22,008 nucleotides of DNA, taken from positions 1-22,008 of the forward strand of contig DKVK01000076.1 in the NCBI GenBank assembly GCA_002491165.1, in the 5' to 3' direction. The position numbers and the translations under genes are program-made. Below the pieces are notes generated by a model. That model was given only the letters and a program-made list of their open reading frames with translations. It was not told the DNA's origin and searched no databases. The DNA is from Porphyromonadaceae bacterium UBA7180 (GTDB lineage: Bacteria; Bacteroidota; Bacteroidia; Bacteroidales; Muribaculaceae). Shown piece by piece: positions 7,500 through 14,300 of this stretch (position 1 is its first letter; each line of letters starts with the position of its first letter).

Positions 7500-8567
7500 A
7501 TGCTCAATTTCAACAGCGACTATATCTGTGGCGCCGTCCCCGAAATTATGGAGGCGCTGCAACACACAAACCTCGAAGCCACTCCCGGTTACGGACTCGA
7601 CCATTATTGCGAAGAGGCGCGGAGGCTGATTCTTGACGCTTGCGGACTCCAAGACGGCGTCGTGCAGTTCGTCATCGGTGGAACCGAGGCCAACTCAGTA
7701 GTCGTAGACGGTCTTTTGGGCAAATGCCAGGGAGTGCTGGCCGCAGTGACTTCGCACGTCAACGTCCACGAAGCGGGCACCATCGAGGCGTTCGGCCACA
7801 AAGTGCTGACCCTCCCTTCTCCCGGCGGCAAAATCTCGGCCGGAGACATAGACCGCTATGTCACAGATTTTTACCGCGACGAGACATGGGAGCACATGGT
7901 GGAACCTGGAATGGTCTATATCACCTTCCCCACGGAACTCGGCACACTTTATTCGCGCAGCGAACTCGAAGAGATTGCCGCCGTCTGCCGCTGCCACAAA
8001 TTGCCGCTTTACATTGACGGTGCCCGGCTCGGTTACGGCCTCGCGTCGCCGCAATGCGACGTGACGTTGCCCGAAATCGCGCAACTCGCCGACATCTTCT
8101 ACATCGGTGGCACCAAGCAGGGCGCACTCTTCGGTGAAGCCATCGTGAGCCGCCGTCCGGGCATAATCCCGCGGCTCTTTTCGCTCATCAAACAGCACGG
8201 CGCCCTGTTGGCAAAAGGACGCCTCCTCGGAGTGCAATTCAAGACCCTTTTCACAGACGGTCTCTACTTACGCTATGCCCGCCACGCCGTTAGGATGGCC
8301 TTGAAACTCAAAGAGCTGATGCAAGCTAAAGGCTATGAGCTTTACATAGACTCCTGCACCAACCAGCAATTCTTCATCCTCCCCAACCGGATAATAGAAA
8401 CCCTCCGCAAATGCGCCCAATTCGAGCTATGGGGCGTCCCCGGCCGGGAATCCACTCCCGTGCGCCTGACCACCTCCTGGTCCACCACAGACGCCGACAT
8501 AGAAGCCCTCGCCGCCCTCCTTTCCTGGTCTAATCGGCGGAAAAACGGGCACACCATTTCATGTTAG
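7500..8567 (+). CDS. Threonine aldolase family PLP enzyme
   Basis: A 355-aa fold-type I PLP enzyme of the beta-eliminating lyase/threonine aldolase family, which splits L-threonine or L-allo-threonine to glycine and acetaldehyde. Visible features are an N-terminal NFNSDYICGAVPEIMEAL block, FVIGGTEANS, a cofactor-stacking His near 86-90, YIDGARLGYGL with Asp173, and IGGTKQGALFGEA with Lys206 as the Schiff-base lysine. Substrate specificity cannot be fixed from sequence, and related members act on other beta-hydroxy amino acids. It is 13 nt downstream of mtgA and is the last gene before the lysine-fermentation promoter. Base composition matches its neighbours. Confidence 0.85.
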   Translation: MLNFNSDYICGAVPEIMEALQHTNLEATPGYGLDHYCEEARRLILDACGLQDGVVQFVIGGTEANSVVVDGLLGKCQGVLAAVTSHVNVHEAGTIEAFGHKVLTLPSPGGKISAGDIDRYVTDFYRDETWEHMVEPGMVYITFPTELGTLYSRSELEEIAAVCRCHKLPLYIDGARLGYGLASPQCDVTLPEIAQLADIFYIGGTKQGALFGEAIVSRRPGIIPRLFSLIKQHGALLAKGRLLGVQFKTLFTDGLYLRYARHAVRMALKLKELMQAKGYELYIDSCTNQQFFILPNRIIETLRKCAQFELWGVPGRESTPVRLTTSWSTTDADIEALAALLSWSNRRKNGHTISC

Positions 8568-8572
8568 TGTGC
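8549..8572 (+). terminator. Weak hairpin at end of threonine aldolase gene
   Basis: GCACAC (8549-8554) pairs with GTGTGC (8567-8572) around a 12-nt loop that includes the stop codon. A run of six T begins about 20 nt later, not directly after the stem. This is at best an imperfect terminator between the mtgA-containing operon and the lysine operon, so some readthrough is possible. Confidence 0.25.
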
Positions 8573-8609
8573 TGAAAAACGCAAATAAATAATTTTTTCG
8601 CTAATTTCT

Positions 8610-8640
8610 TTTGCTGTGTTAAAATAATTTTGTATCTTTG
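8610..8640 (+). promoter_or_regulatory. Sigma-ABfr-type promoter of lysine-fermentation operon
   Basis: -33 TTTG (8610-8613), a 19-nt AT-rich spacer and -7 TATCTTTG (8633-8640) match the Bacteroidota consensus fully. Transcription is expected to start near 8646, about 50 nt before the atoD ATG. The surrounding sequence is strongly AT-rich against a GC-rich background. Confidence 0.85.
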
Positions 8641-8650
8641 AAAAAATTTT

Positions 8651-8665
8651 TGACACCTTGTGTCA
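8651..8665. promoter_or_regulatory. Perfect inverted repeat, candidate operator
   Basis: TGACAC-CTT-GTGTCA is a perfect 6-bp inverted repeat with a 3-nt centre. It starts about 10 bp after the -7 element, so it should cover roughly +5 to +19 of the transcript. This is a classic location for a repressor operator. The cognate regulator is not in the window. Confidence 0.5.
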
Positions 8666-8695
8666 CTACCATGAAATAAGTCAACATAAATACCT

Positions 8696-9343
8696 ATGAG
8701 CCAAAGAATTACACTGGCCGACGCCGTTGCCAAAGTAAAAGACGGCATGACAATAATGGTGGGCGGTTTCCTTGCCAACGGAAGCCCCGAGACCATAATC
8801 AACGCACTCGCTGATTCGGGTGTTAAAGACCTGACGTTAATCTGTAATGACACTACTTTCCCCCACCTTGGCGTAGGAAAAATGCTGTCCAACAAACAAT
8901 TCAAAAAAATCATCGCTTCCTACATCGGCGGTACCCCCGAGGCTACCACGCAGATGAACTCCGGCGAACTCGAAATAGAGTTCGTGCCGCAGGGAACGCT
9001 GGCTGAGCGCATCCGTGCCGCAGGTTTCGGTCTTGGCGGCGTGCTTACCCCTACCGGTCTCGGCACTCTCGTGGCCGAAGGCAAGGAAGTGCTTGAAATA
9101 GACGGCAAGAAGTATCTTCTCGAAAAACCGCTCCGTGCCGACATCGCGTTGCTCGGCCCCAGCATTGCCGATGAAAACGGCAACCTCGTGTTCCGCGGCA
9201 CTTCGCAGAACTTCAATACCGTAATGGCAACGGCTGCCGACGTCGTTATCGTAGAACCCAAGAAAATGGTCAAGACCGGCGAAATTCTCCCCGAAAACGT
9301 GCAGGTGCCCGGTATGCTCGTAGACTATATCCTCGAAAAATAA
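8696..9343 (+). CDS. atoD: Acetate/butyrate-acetoacetate CoA-transferase subunit alpha
   Basis: A 215-aa alpha subunit of a family I CoA-transferase (AtoD/CtfA type). With the beta subunit (AtoA, 18152-18808) it would transfer CoA from butyryl-CoA to the acetoacetate produced by Kce, releasing butyrate. The N-terminal TIMVGGFLANGSPETIINAL block and FGLGGVLTPTGLGTLV segment are characteristic. The EPKKMVKTGEILPENVQVPGML C-terminus is also typical. The catalytic Glu is on the beta subunit, as expected. It is the first gene after the consensus promoter. Unusually, its partner gene is about 8.8 kb downstream in the same cluster. Length is normal for the subunit. Confidence 0.92.
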   Translation: MSQRITLADAVAKVKDGMTIMVGGFLANGSPETIINALADSGVKDLTLICNDTTFPHLGVGKMLSNKQFKKIIASYIGGTPEATTQMNSGELEIEFVPQGTLAERIRAAGFGLGGVLTPTGLGTLVAEGKEVLEIDGKKYLLEKPLRADIALLGPSIADENGNLVFRGTSQNFNTVMATAADVVIVEPKKMVKTGEILPENVQVPGMLVDYILEK

Positions 9344-9377
9344 GTAGCTTTAAAAACCTGACAGATAAAAGATAGAG

Positions 9378-9761
9378 ATGGAAAAAACAATGATTCGTCT
9401 GCGCATGAGCGCGAAAGACGCCCACTACGGCGGTAACCTGGTGGACGGTGCACACATGGTTCACCTCTTCGGCGACGTTGCCACCGAACTGCTCATCATG
9501 CACGACGGCGACGAAGGCCTCTTCGTGGCTTATGACAATGTAGAGTTCCTCGCTCCCGTATATGCCGGCGACTACATCGAGGCAACCGGCGAAATAACAA
9601 AGGTCGGCAACACCTCGCGCAAGATGGTGTTCGAAGCCCGCAAAGTAGTGGCAGCGCGCCCCGACATCTCACCCTCGGCAGCCGACGTGCTTGAAGAACC
9701 GGTGCTCGTTTGCCGTGCCAGCGGCACCTGTGTAGTGAAAAAGGAAGACCAACGCAAATAA
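9378..9761 (+). CDS. kal: 3-aminobutyryl-CoA ammonia-lyase
   Basis: A 127-aa single hot-dog protein that removes ammonia from L-3-aminobutyryl-CoA to give crotonyl-CoA, one of two ammonia-releasing steps in lysine fermentation. The sequence starts IRLRMSAKDAHYGGNLVDGAHMVHLFGDVATEL, which is characteristic of Kal. It then shows hot-dog core segments AYDNVEFLAPVYAGDYIEA and EITKVGNTSRKMVFEARKV. It differs from ordinary thioesterases in lacking the HxNY-type active site, which supports the lyase call. It is flanked by atoD (34 nt upstream) and kce (13 nt downstream), matching the clustering of kal and kce in known lysine fermenters. Confidence 0.9.
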   Translation: MEKTMIRLRMSAKDAHYGGNLVDGAHMVHLFGDVATELLIMHDGDEGLFVAYDNVEFLAPVYAGDYIEATGEITKVGNTSRKMVFEARKVVAARPDISPSAADVLEEPVLVCRASGTCVVKKEDQRK

Positions 9762-9774
9762 TAATATCAGCCTG

Positions 9775-10602
9775 ATGGAAAAACTTATCATTACCGCCGC
9801 TATCTGTGGCGCCGAAGTGACAAAGGAGCAGAATCCCGCCGTCCCCTATACCGTTGAGGAGATAGTGCGCGAGGCCAAATCGGCTGTAGACGCCGGTGCA
9901 GCCATAGTCCATCTCCATGTGCGCGAAGACGACGGTACCCCCACTCAGAGCAAGGAGCGTTTCAAAGAGTGCATCGACGCTATATATAAGGTATGCCCCG
10001 ACGTCATCATCATCCCGTCGACGGGCGGTGCCGTGGGCATGACTGCAGAGGAACGTCTGCAGCCCACCGAGTTGATGCCCGAAATGGCAACGCTCGACTG
10101 CGGTACCTGCAACTTCGGCGACGATGTGTTTGAAAACACCATGCCGATGATGCGTGCTTTCGGCAAGCGTATGCTCGAAAACGACATTAAGCCGGAGTAC
10201 GAGTGCTTCGAGATGGGTCATCTGGAGACAGTGTTGAACATGGCCAAGAAGGGTCAGGTTCCCGGAGCCCCGATGCAGTTCAATTTCGTGCTCGGCGTAC
10301 CCGGTTGCACCCCGGCTACCGTTCCCAACCTCTGCTGGCTGGTGAATGCTATACCGGCCGGATCTACATGGACCGCTACCGGTATCGGCCGCCACGCCTT
10401 CACCCTCGCCGCTGCTGCCATCGTGATGGGCGGTAACGTGCGCGTTGGTTTCGAGGACAACCTCAACCTCGCCAAGGGCGTCCCCGCCAAGTCGAACGGC
10501 GAACTCGTGGCAAAGGTGGTACGCATGGCCAAAGAGCTCGGCCGCGAAGTGGCTACTTCGGCCGAAGCTCGCGAAATCCTCGGCCTCAAACCCCGCAAAT
10601 AA
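9775..10602 (+). CDS. kce: 3-keto-5-aminohexanoate cleavage enzyme
   Basis: A 275-aa member of the BKACE (DUF849) family with a zinc-dependent TIM-barrel fold. Kce reacts 5-amino-3-oxohexanoate with acetyl-CoA, giving acetoacetate and L-3-aminobutyryl-CoA. The zinc ligands are visible as HLH (His46, His48) and Glu227 in VGFEDNL. Ser82, Glu143, Arg223 and Asp228 sit where the characterised Kce has its catalytic and substrate-binding residues. Family members act on many beta-ketoacids, but these residues plus direct linkage to kal, kdd and kamA make the Kce activity near certain. The start is unambiguous, 13 nt after kal. Confidence 0.94.
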   Translation: MEKLIITAAICGAEVTKEQNPAVPYTVEEIVREAKSAVDAGAAIVHLHVREDDGTPTQSKERFKECIDAIYKVCPDVIIIPSTGGAVGMTAEERLQPTELMPEMATLDCGTCNFGDDVFENTMPMMRAFGKRMLENDIKPEYECFEMGHLETVLNMAKKGQVPGAPMQFNFVLGVPGCTPATVPNLCWLVNAIPAGSTWTATGIGRHAFTLAAAAIVMGGNVRVGFEDNLNLAKGVPAKSNGELVAKVVRMAKELGREVATSAEAREILGLKPRK

Positions 10603-10613
10603 GTCTCCCGCCA

Positions 10614-10635
10614 TAATCCTCTCCGCCTCGGATTA
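10614..10635 (+). other. Short hairpin between kce and kdd
   Basis: TAATCC (10614-10619) and GGATTA (10630-10635) form a 6-bp stem with a 10-nt loop in the 71-nt gap between kce and kdd. No T-tract follows. It may stabilise or process the transcript, but no function can be assigned. Confidence 0.25.
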
Positions 10636-10673
10636 ACTGACCGAATAATAACAAATTAACACAAATCAATATC

Positions 10674-11717
10674 ATGCAAAAGAAAGGAAACAGATACGGA
10701 ACGCACCGTGTAATCGAACCCGCCGGCGTTCTCCCGCAGCCCGCTAACAAAATCGACAACAACATGGACGAAATCTATGACAACGAAATCCTGATTGACG
10801 TCCAGACACTTAATATCGACTCCGCCTCCTTCACACAAATCAACGAACAGGCCGGGGGCGACAAAGAGAAAATCAAAGAAATCATGCTCGGCATCGTCGA
10901 GAAACAGGGCAAACACCGCAACCCGGTTACCGGCTCGGGCGGTATGCTTCTCGGCACGGTTGAGAAAATCGGCGACGCTCTGAAAGGCAAAATCGACCTC
11001 AAGGAGGGTGACAAAATCGCTACTTTGGTATCGCTGTCGCTGACTCCGCTGCGCATCGATAAAATCAAAGACATCCGTCCGGAAATCGACCAGGTTGACA
11101 TCGACGGCAAGGCTATCCTCTTCGAGAGCGGCATCTACGCCAAGATTCCCTCTGACCTGCCCGAAAACCTCGCACTTTCCGCACTCGACGTTGCCGGTGC
11201 CCCCGCACAGACAGCCAAGCTCGTGAAACCGGGCGACACAGTGCTCATCATCGGCGCCGGCGGCAAGTCCGGTATGCTCTGCTGCTACGAGGCCAAGAAA
11301 CGCGCCGGCGTCACCGGTAAGGTTATAGGTCTCTGCCACAGCCAGCGAAGCACCGAGCGTCTCCAGAAACTCGGCTTCTGCGACTATGTATTCTCAGCCG
11401 ACGCTACCAAGCCCGTGCCTGTAATGGAGAAAATCGAAGAACTCACCAACGGCCAGATGTGCGATGTAACCATCAACAACGTCAACATCCCCGACACAGA
11501 GATGACTTCAATTCTCTGCACCAAGAACGACGGTCTGGTTTACTTCTTCTCGATGGCCACAAGCTTTACCAAGGCAGCCCTCGGCGCCGAGGGTGTGGGC
11601 AGCGACGTCACGATGATTGTCGGCAACGGTTACACCAAAGGCCATGCCGAAATTACCCTCCAGGAACTCCGTGAATGTGAAGCCCTCCGCAAAATCTTCA
11701 CAGAGCTTTACGCCTAA
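10674..11717 (+). CDS. kdd: L-erythro-3,5-diaminohexanoate dehydrogenase
   Basis: A 347-aa enzyme that oxidatively deaminates L-erythro-3,5-diaminohexanoate to 5-amino-3-oxohexanoate with NAD(P)+. This is the step between the 5,6-aminomutase and Kce. The N-terminus GNRYGTHRVIEPAGVLPQPA is highly characteristic of Kdd. A GSGGMLLGTV segment (87-96) and a Rossmann dinucleotide motif LIIGAGGKSG (191-200) follow, as in zinc-free medium-chain-dehydrogenase-like proteins of this family. Length is typical (about 345 aa). It is 71 nt downstream of kce and is followed by an unusually long 244-bp gap before kamA. Confidence 0.94.
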   Translation: MQKKGNRYGTHRVIEPAGVLPQPANKIDNNMDEIYDNEILIDVQTLNIDSASFTQINEQAGGDKEKIKEIMLGIVEKQGKHRNPVTGSGGMLLGTVEKIGDALKGKIDLKEGDKIATLVSLSLTPLRIDKIKDIRPEIDQVDIDGKAILFESGIYAKIPSDLPENLALSALDVAGAPAQTAKLVKPGDTVLIIGAGGKSGMLCCYEAKKRAGVTGKVIGLCHSQRSTERLQKLGFCDYVFSADATKPVPVMEKIEELTNGQMCDVTINNVNIPDTEMTSILCTKNDGLVYFFSMATSFTKAALGAEGVGSDVTMIVGNGYTKGHAEITLQELRECEALRKIFTELYA

Positions 11718-11961
11718 GAGAACTCTTAAGCATCAGTCCCGGGGTTACACCTATTATTATAGGGCTACCGAAGGACGGATACTCGCTTCATGACATACCC
11801 TCCCCGCCTGCATCTGTAAGGCGGGGAGAGTGCAATGAAACCGGTTAAACAATACAGAGGGTCCATCCACTGTCGCGATAAGTGGGTGATGATAATCCAT
11901 CCGGTTGGTTATCGGCCACTTGACGTGCAGAAAAGACTCTTGATTAACCTTTGCAAAAACC
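11718..11961 (+). promoter_or_regulatory. Hairpin-rich leader/intergenic region before kamA
   Basis: This is the longest gap inside the cluster and carries several predicted RNA structures. Element A (11736-11776) is GTCC-CGG pairing with CCG-AA-GGAC around an inner CCTAT/ATAGG hairpin. Element B (11800-11828) is a perfect 10-bp stem, CTCCCCGCCT with AGGCGGGGAG, extended by TTCAT (11786-11790) with ATGAA (11835-11839). Element C is CATCCACT (11864-11871) with AGTGGGTG (11881-11888), enclosed by AACCGG (11839-11844) and CCGGTT (11901-11906). B and C share the base at 11839, so their outer stems compete slightly. Two small ORFs also lie here (9 codons at 11790-11819; 57 codons at 11835-12008). 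No T-tract or consensus promoter is evident. I could not match it to a known riboswitch class. It could be a cis-regulatory leader, a processing site or an attenuator. Confidence 0.4.
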
Positions 11962-13206
11962 ATGAAAGAAAGCAGAAGAAAAGAATTGTTCCCCGACGTC
12001 AACGATGAACAGTGGAACGACTGGCACTGGCAGCTCCGCAACCGCATCGAAACGCTGGACCAGCTTAAAAAATACATAAAACTCACTCCGGAAGAGGAGG
12101 AGGGCGTAAAGGCCGCGCTCAAGACCCTGCGCATGGCCATCACCCCGTATTACCTCTCCCTGATCGACCCGGAGAACCCGGACTGCCCCATCCGCAAGCA
12201 GTCCATCCCCACAGCCGCTGAGCTGCACAAGTCGAAAGCCGACATCGAAGACCCGCTGCACGAAGACAGCGACAGCCCCGTTCCCGGACTTACCCACCGC
12301 TACCCGGACCGTGTGCTCTTCCTCATCACCGACCAGTGTTCCATGTACTGCCGCCACTGTACACGCCGCCGTTTCGCCGGACAGCATGACTGCTCGTCGC
12401 CCCGCCAGCGCATTGATGCCTGCATCGACTATATAGCTCGCACGCCGCAAGTTCGCGACGTCCTCCTTTCAGGCGGCGACGCTCTGCTCGTGCCCGACAG
12501 CACTCTGGAATACATTTTCCAGAGACTCCGTGAAATCCCCCACGTTGAGATTATACGCATCGGCTCGCGCGTGCCCGTGGTTTGCCCGCAGCGCATCACT
12601 CCCGAACTTTGCGAGATGATCAAGAAATACCATCCCGTATGGCTCAACACCCACTTCAACCATCCCGATGAGGTGACCGAGGAGTCGAAGGGCGCCTGCG
12701 AACGTCTGGCCAACGCCGGTGTGCCACTCGGCAACCAGTCGGTGCTCCTGCGCGGCATCAACGACGACACCGTAATCATGAAGAAGCTCATGCACGAACT
12801 CGTCAAGATGCGTGTGCGTCCCTACTACATCTACCAGTGCGATCTCTCGCTGGGTATCGAACATTTCCGCACTCCGGTGTCGAAGGGTATCGAAATCATC
12901 GAGAACCTCCGCGGCCACACATCCGGATTCGCCGTTCCCACATTCGTGGTAGACGCCCCGGGTGGAGGCGGTAAGATTCCCGTTATGCCGAACTATGTAA
13001 TCTCGCAGGCTCCCGGCCGCGTGGTGCTCCGCAACTACGAAGGCGTAATCACCACCTATACCGAACCGGCAGATTATCCCATCGAGCACTCCATGGACGC
13101 CGGCAAGGACCAGCCGCACAAGGAGGGTGTGGCCTCGTTGCTCAACGCCGAACAGCTCTCGCTCGAACCCGGGAACCTTGCCCGTCACGAGCGTAACAAA
13201 AAGTAA
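11962..13206 (+). CDS. kamA: L-lysine 2,3-aminomutase
   Basis: A 414-aa radical-SAM, PLP-dependent enzyme that converts L-lysine to L-beta-lysine, the first step of the pathway. The [4Fe-4S] motif is Cys126, Cys130, Cys133 in DQCSMYCRHCTRRR. The PLP lysine is Lys338 in DAPGGGGKIP. Asp294 (YQCDLS) and Asp331 match the residues that bind the substrate amine in the Clostridium subterminale enzyme. The N-terminal WNDWHWQLRNRIET and LTHRYPDRVLFLITD blocks are also diagnostic. The C-terminus lacks the cysteine cluster seen in the clostridial enzyme (see findings). An in-frame TGA at 11941-11943 fixes the start at this ATG. EpmB-type mutases are shorter and lack these contexts. Confidence 0.96.
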   Translation: MKESRRKELFPDVNDEQWNDWHWQLRNRIETLDQLKKYIKLTPEEEEGVKAALKTLRMAITPYYLSLIDPENPDCPIRKQSIPTAAELHKSKADIEDPLHEDSDSPVPGLTHRYPDRVLFLITDQCSMYCRHCTRRRFAGQHDCSSPRQRIDACIDYIARTPQVRDVLLSGGDALLVPDSTLEYIFQRLREIPHVEIIRIGSRVPVVCPQRITPELCEMIKKYHPVWLNTHFNHPDEVTEESKGACERLANAGVPLGNQSVLLRGINDDTVIMKKLMHELVKMRVRPYYIYQCDLSLGIEHFRTPVSKGIEIIENLRGHTSGFAVPTFVVDAPGGGGKIPVMPNYVISQAPGRVVLRNYEGVITTYTEPADYPIEHSMDAGKDQPHKEGVASLLNAEQLSLEPGNLARHERNKK

Positions 13207-13211
13207 ATCAT

Positions 13212-13232
13212 ACCGATGGTGAAAGAATCGGT
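13212..13232 (+). other. Short hairpin between kamA and kamB
   Basis: ACCGAT (13212-13217) pairs with ATCGGT (13227-13232) around a 9-nt loop in the 69-nt kamA-kamB gap. No T-tract follows. It is probably not a terminator, and its significance is uncertain. Confidence 0.2.
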
Positions 13233-13275
13233 GCAAAGTTTGTTACCGGTTCTTCCACTTCACTGACCAACCACC

Positions 13276-14298
13276 GTGAAGCTGATTGAGGACATCCTGC
13301 AATACCGGAGTGTATCCGTGGCCGGAATGGCGAAGAATGTGGGCAAGACCGTGTGTCTGAACTTCATCTTGCGCCACCTTCCCTGCGACGGACGCCGGTT
13401 CGCAGTGACCTCAATCGGACTTGACGGTGAAAGCCGCGACCAGGTGACGGGCACGCACAAGCCGGAAATAACTATCCGTGCCGGGATGTACTACGTCACC
13501 ACGGAGACACATTTCCGCCAATGCGCGCCGGCGAGCGAAATCCTCGATATCAGCGAACGGCAGACGGCCCTCGGGCGACTCGTCTTCGCGCGCGCACTCG
13601 TTTCGGGAAAGGTAATGCTCTCCGGACCCGGAGATACCGCGACACTGCGCCGTTGCCTCGACCGCCTTCAGCAACTCGGCGTGAACACCACGCTTGTAGA
13701 CGGTGCCCTCTCGCGCAAGAGCTTCAGCGCACCGACGGTCACCGACGCCCTGGTGCTGGCCACAGGTGCCGCGTTGACCCCCTCCGTTCCGGAGCTGGTG
13801 CACCGCACCAAGTTCGTCTACGATCTCATCGCGCTCCCCGAAGCACCGGAAAAGTGGAGAAGTGAATTGCTCGCTTGGCAGGGCGACAACGCAGCTTTCA
13901 ACGATGACGCCACACGTATCGTCGACTTGGGGCGCAGCGCAGCCGCCGTGAGGAAAGCCGGCGGAAAAGGGCTGGAAGCGGAGCGCAATGTCTTCATCTC
14001 CGGTGCTGTGACAGACAGTTGCCTTGCCGGTGTTTTCGGAGCTTCCGGTGCACAAGACAGGGCGCTGGTGTGTCGCGACTTTACAAAGTTTTTCGTCGAC
14101 CCGATGCGGTTCTATTCGGCACAACGTGCCGGCGGCCGCTTCATGGTACTCGACAAACCGCGCCTCATCGCCGTGTGCGTGAACCCGACGTCGCCGACGG
14201 GTTACCGTCTGCACAGCGACGAACTCTCCCAAGCTATATCGGCGAAAATTCCCGTGCCGGTCTACGACCTGGTGCAATATGAAAAGAAAATATCCTGA
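13276..14298 (+). CDS. kamB: KamB, putative lysine 5,6-aminomutase reactivase subunit
   Basis: A 340-aa P-loop protein, with Walker A GMAKNVGKT (17-25). KamB and KamC are encoded beside the aminomutase genes in lysine fermenters and are thought to act together as an ATP-dependent reactivation factor for the B12-dependent 5,6-aminomutase, exchanging damaged cobalamin. This role is inferred from neighbourhood and known annotation, not from residues here. The start is a GTG: an in-frame TGA lies at 13264-13266 and no ATG precedes the P-loop except Met18, which would remove the first strand. KamC starts 2 nt after its stop, indicating tight coupling. The middle and C-terminal parts show no motif I recognise. 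Confidence 0.85.
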   Translation: MKLIEDILQYRSVSVAGMAKNVGKTVCLNFILRHLPCDGRRFAVTSIGLDGESRDQVTGTHKPEITIRAGMYYVTTETHFRQCAPASEILDISERQTALGRLVFARALVSGKVMLSGPGDTATLRRCLDRLQQLGVNTTLVDGALSRKSFSAPTVTDALVLATGAALTPSVPELVHRTKFVYDLIALPEAPEKWRSELLAWQGDNAAFNDDATRIVDLGRSAAAVRKAGGKGLEAERNVFISGAVTDSCLAGVFGASGAQDRALVCRDFTKFFVDPMRFYSAQRAGGRFMVLDKPRLIAVCVNPTSPTGYRLHSDELSQAISAKIPVPVYDLVQYEKKIS

Positions 14299-14300
14299 CC

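Noticed and set aside
11944..11952. Promoter -7 element (TAACCTTTG) directly before kamA
   Set aside because: The internal spacing is three instead of two nucleotides, it lies about 10 nt from the ATG, and no TTTG is present at the right -33 distance.
11786..11961. Cobalamin riboswitch in the kamA leader, suggested by a CCCCGC...CTGTAA stretch and a GCCACT further on
   Set aside because: The spacing is wrong, and no B12-box-like segment (CAGGA..ACC) is present. KamA itself does not use B12, and the CTGTAA lies in a simple hairpin loop.
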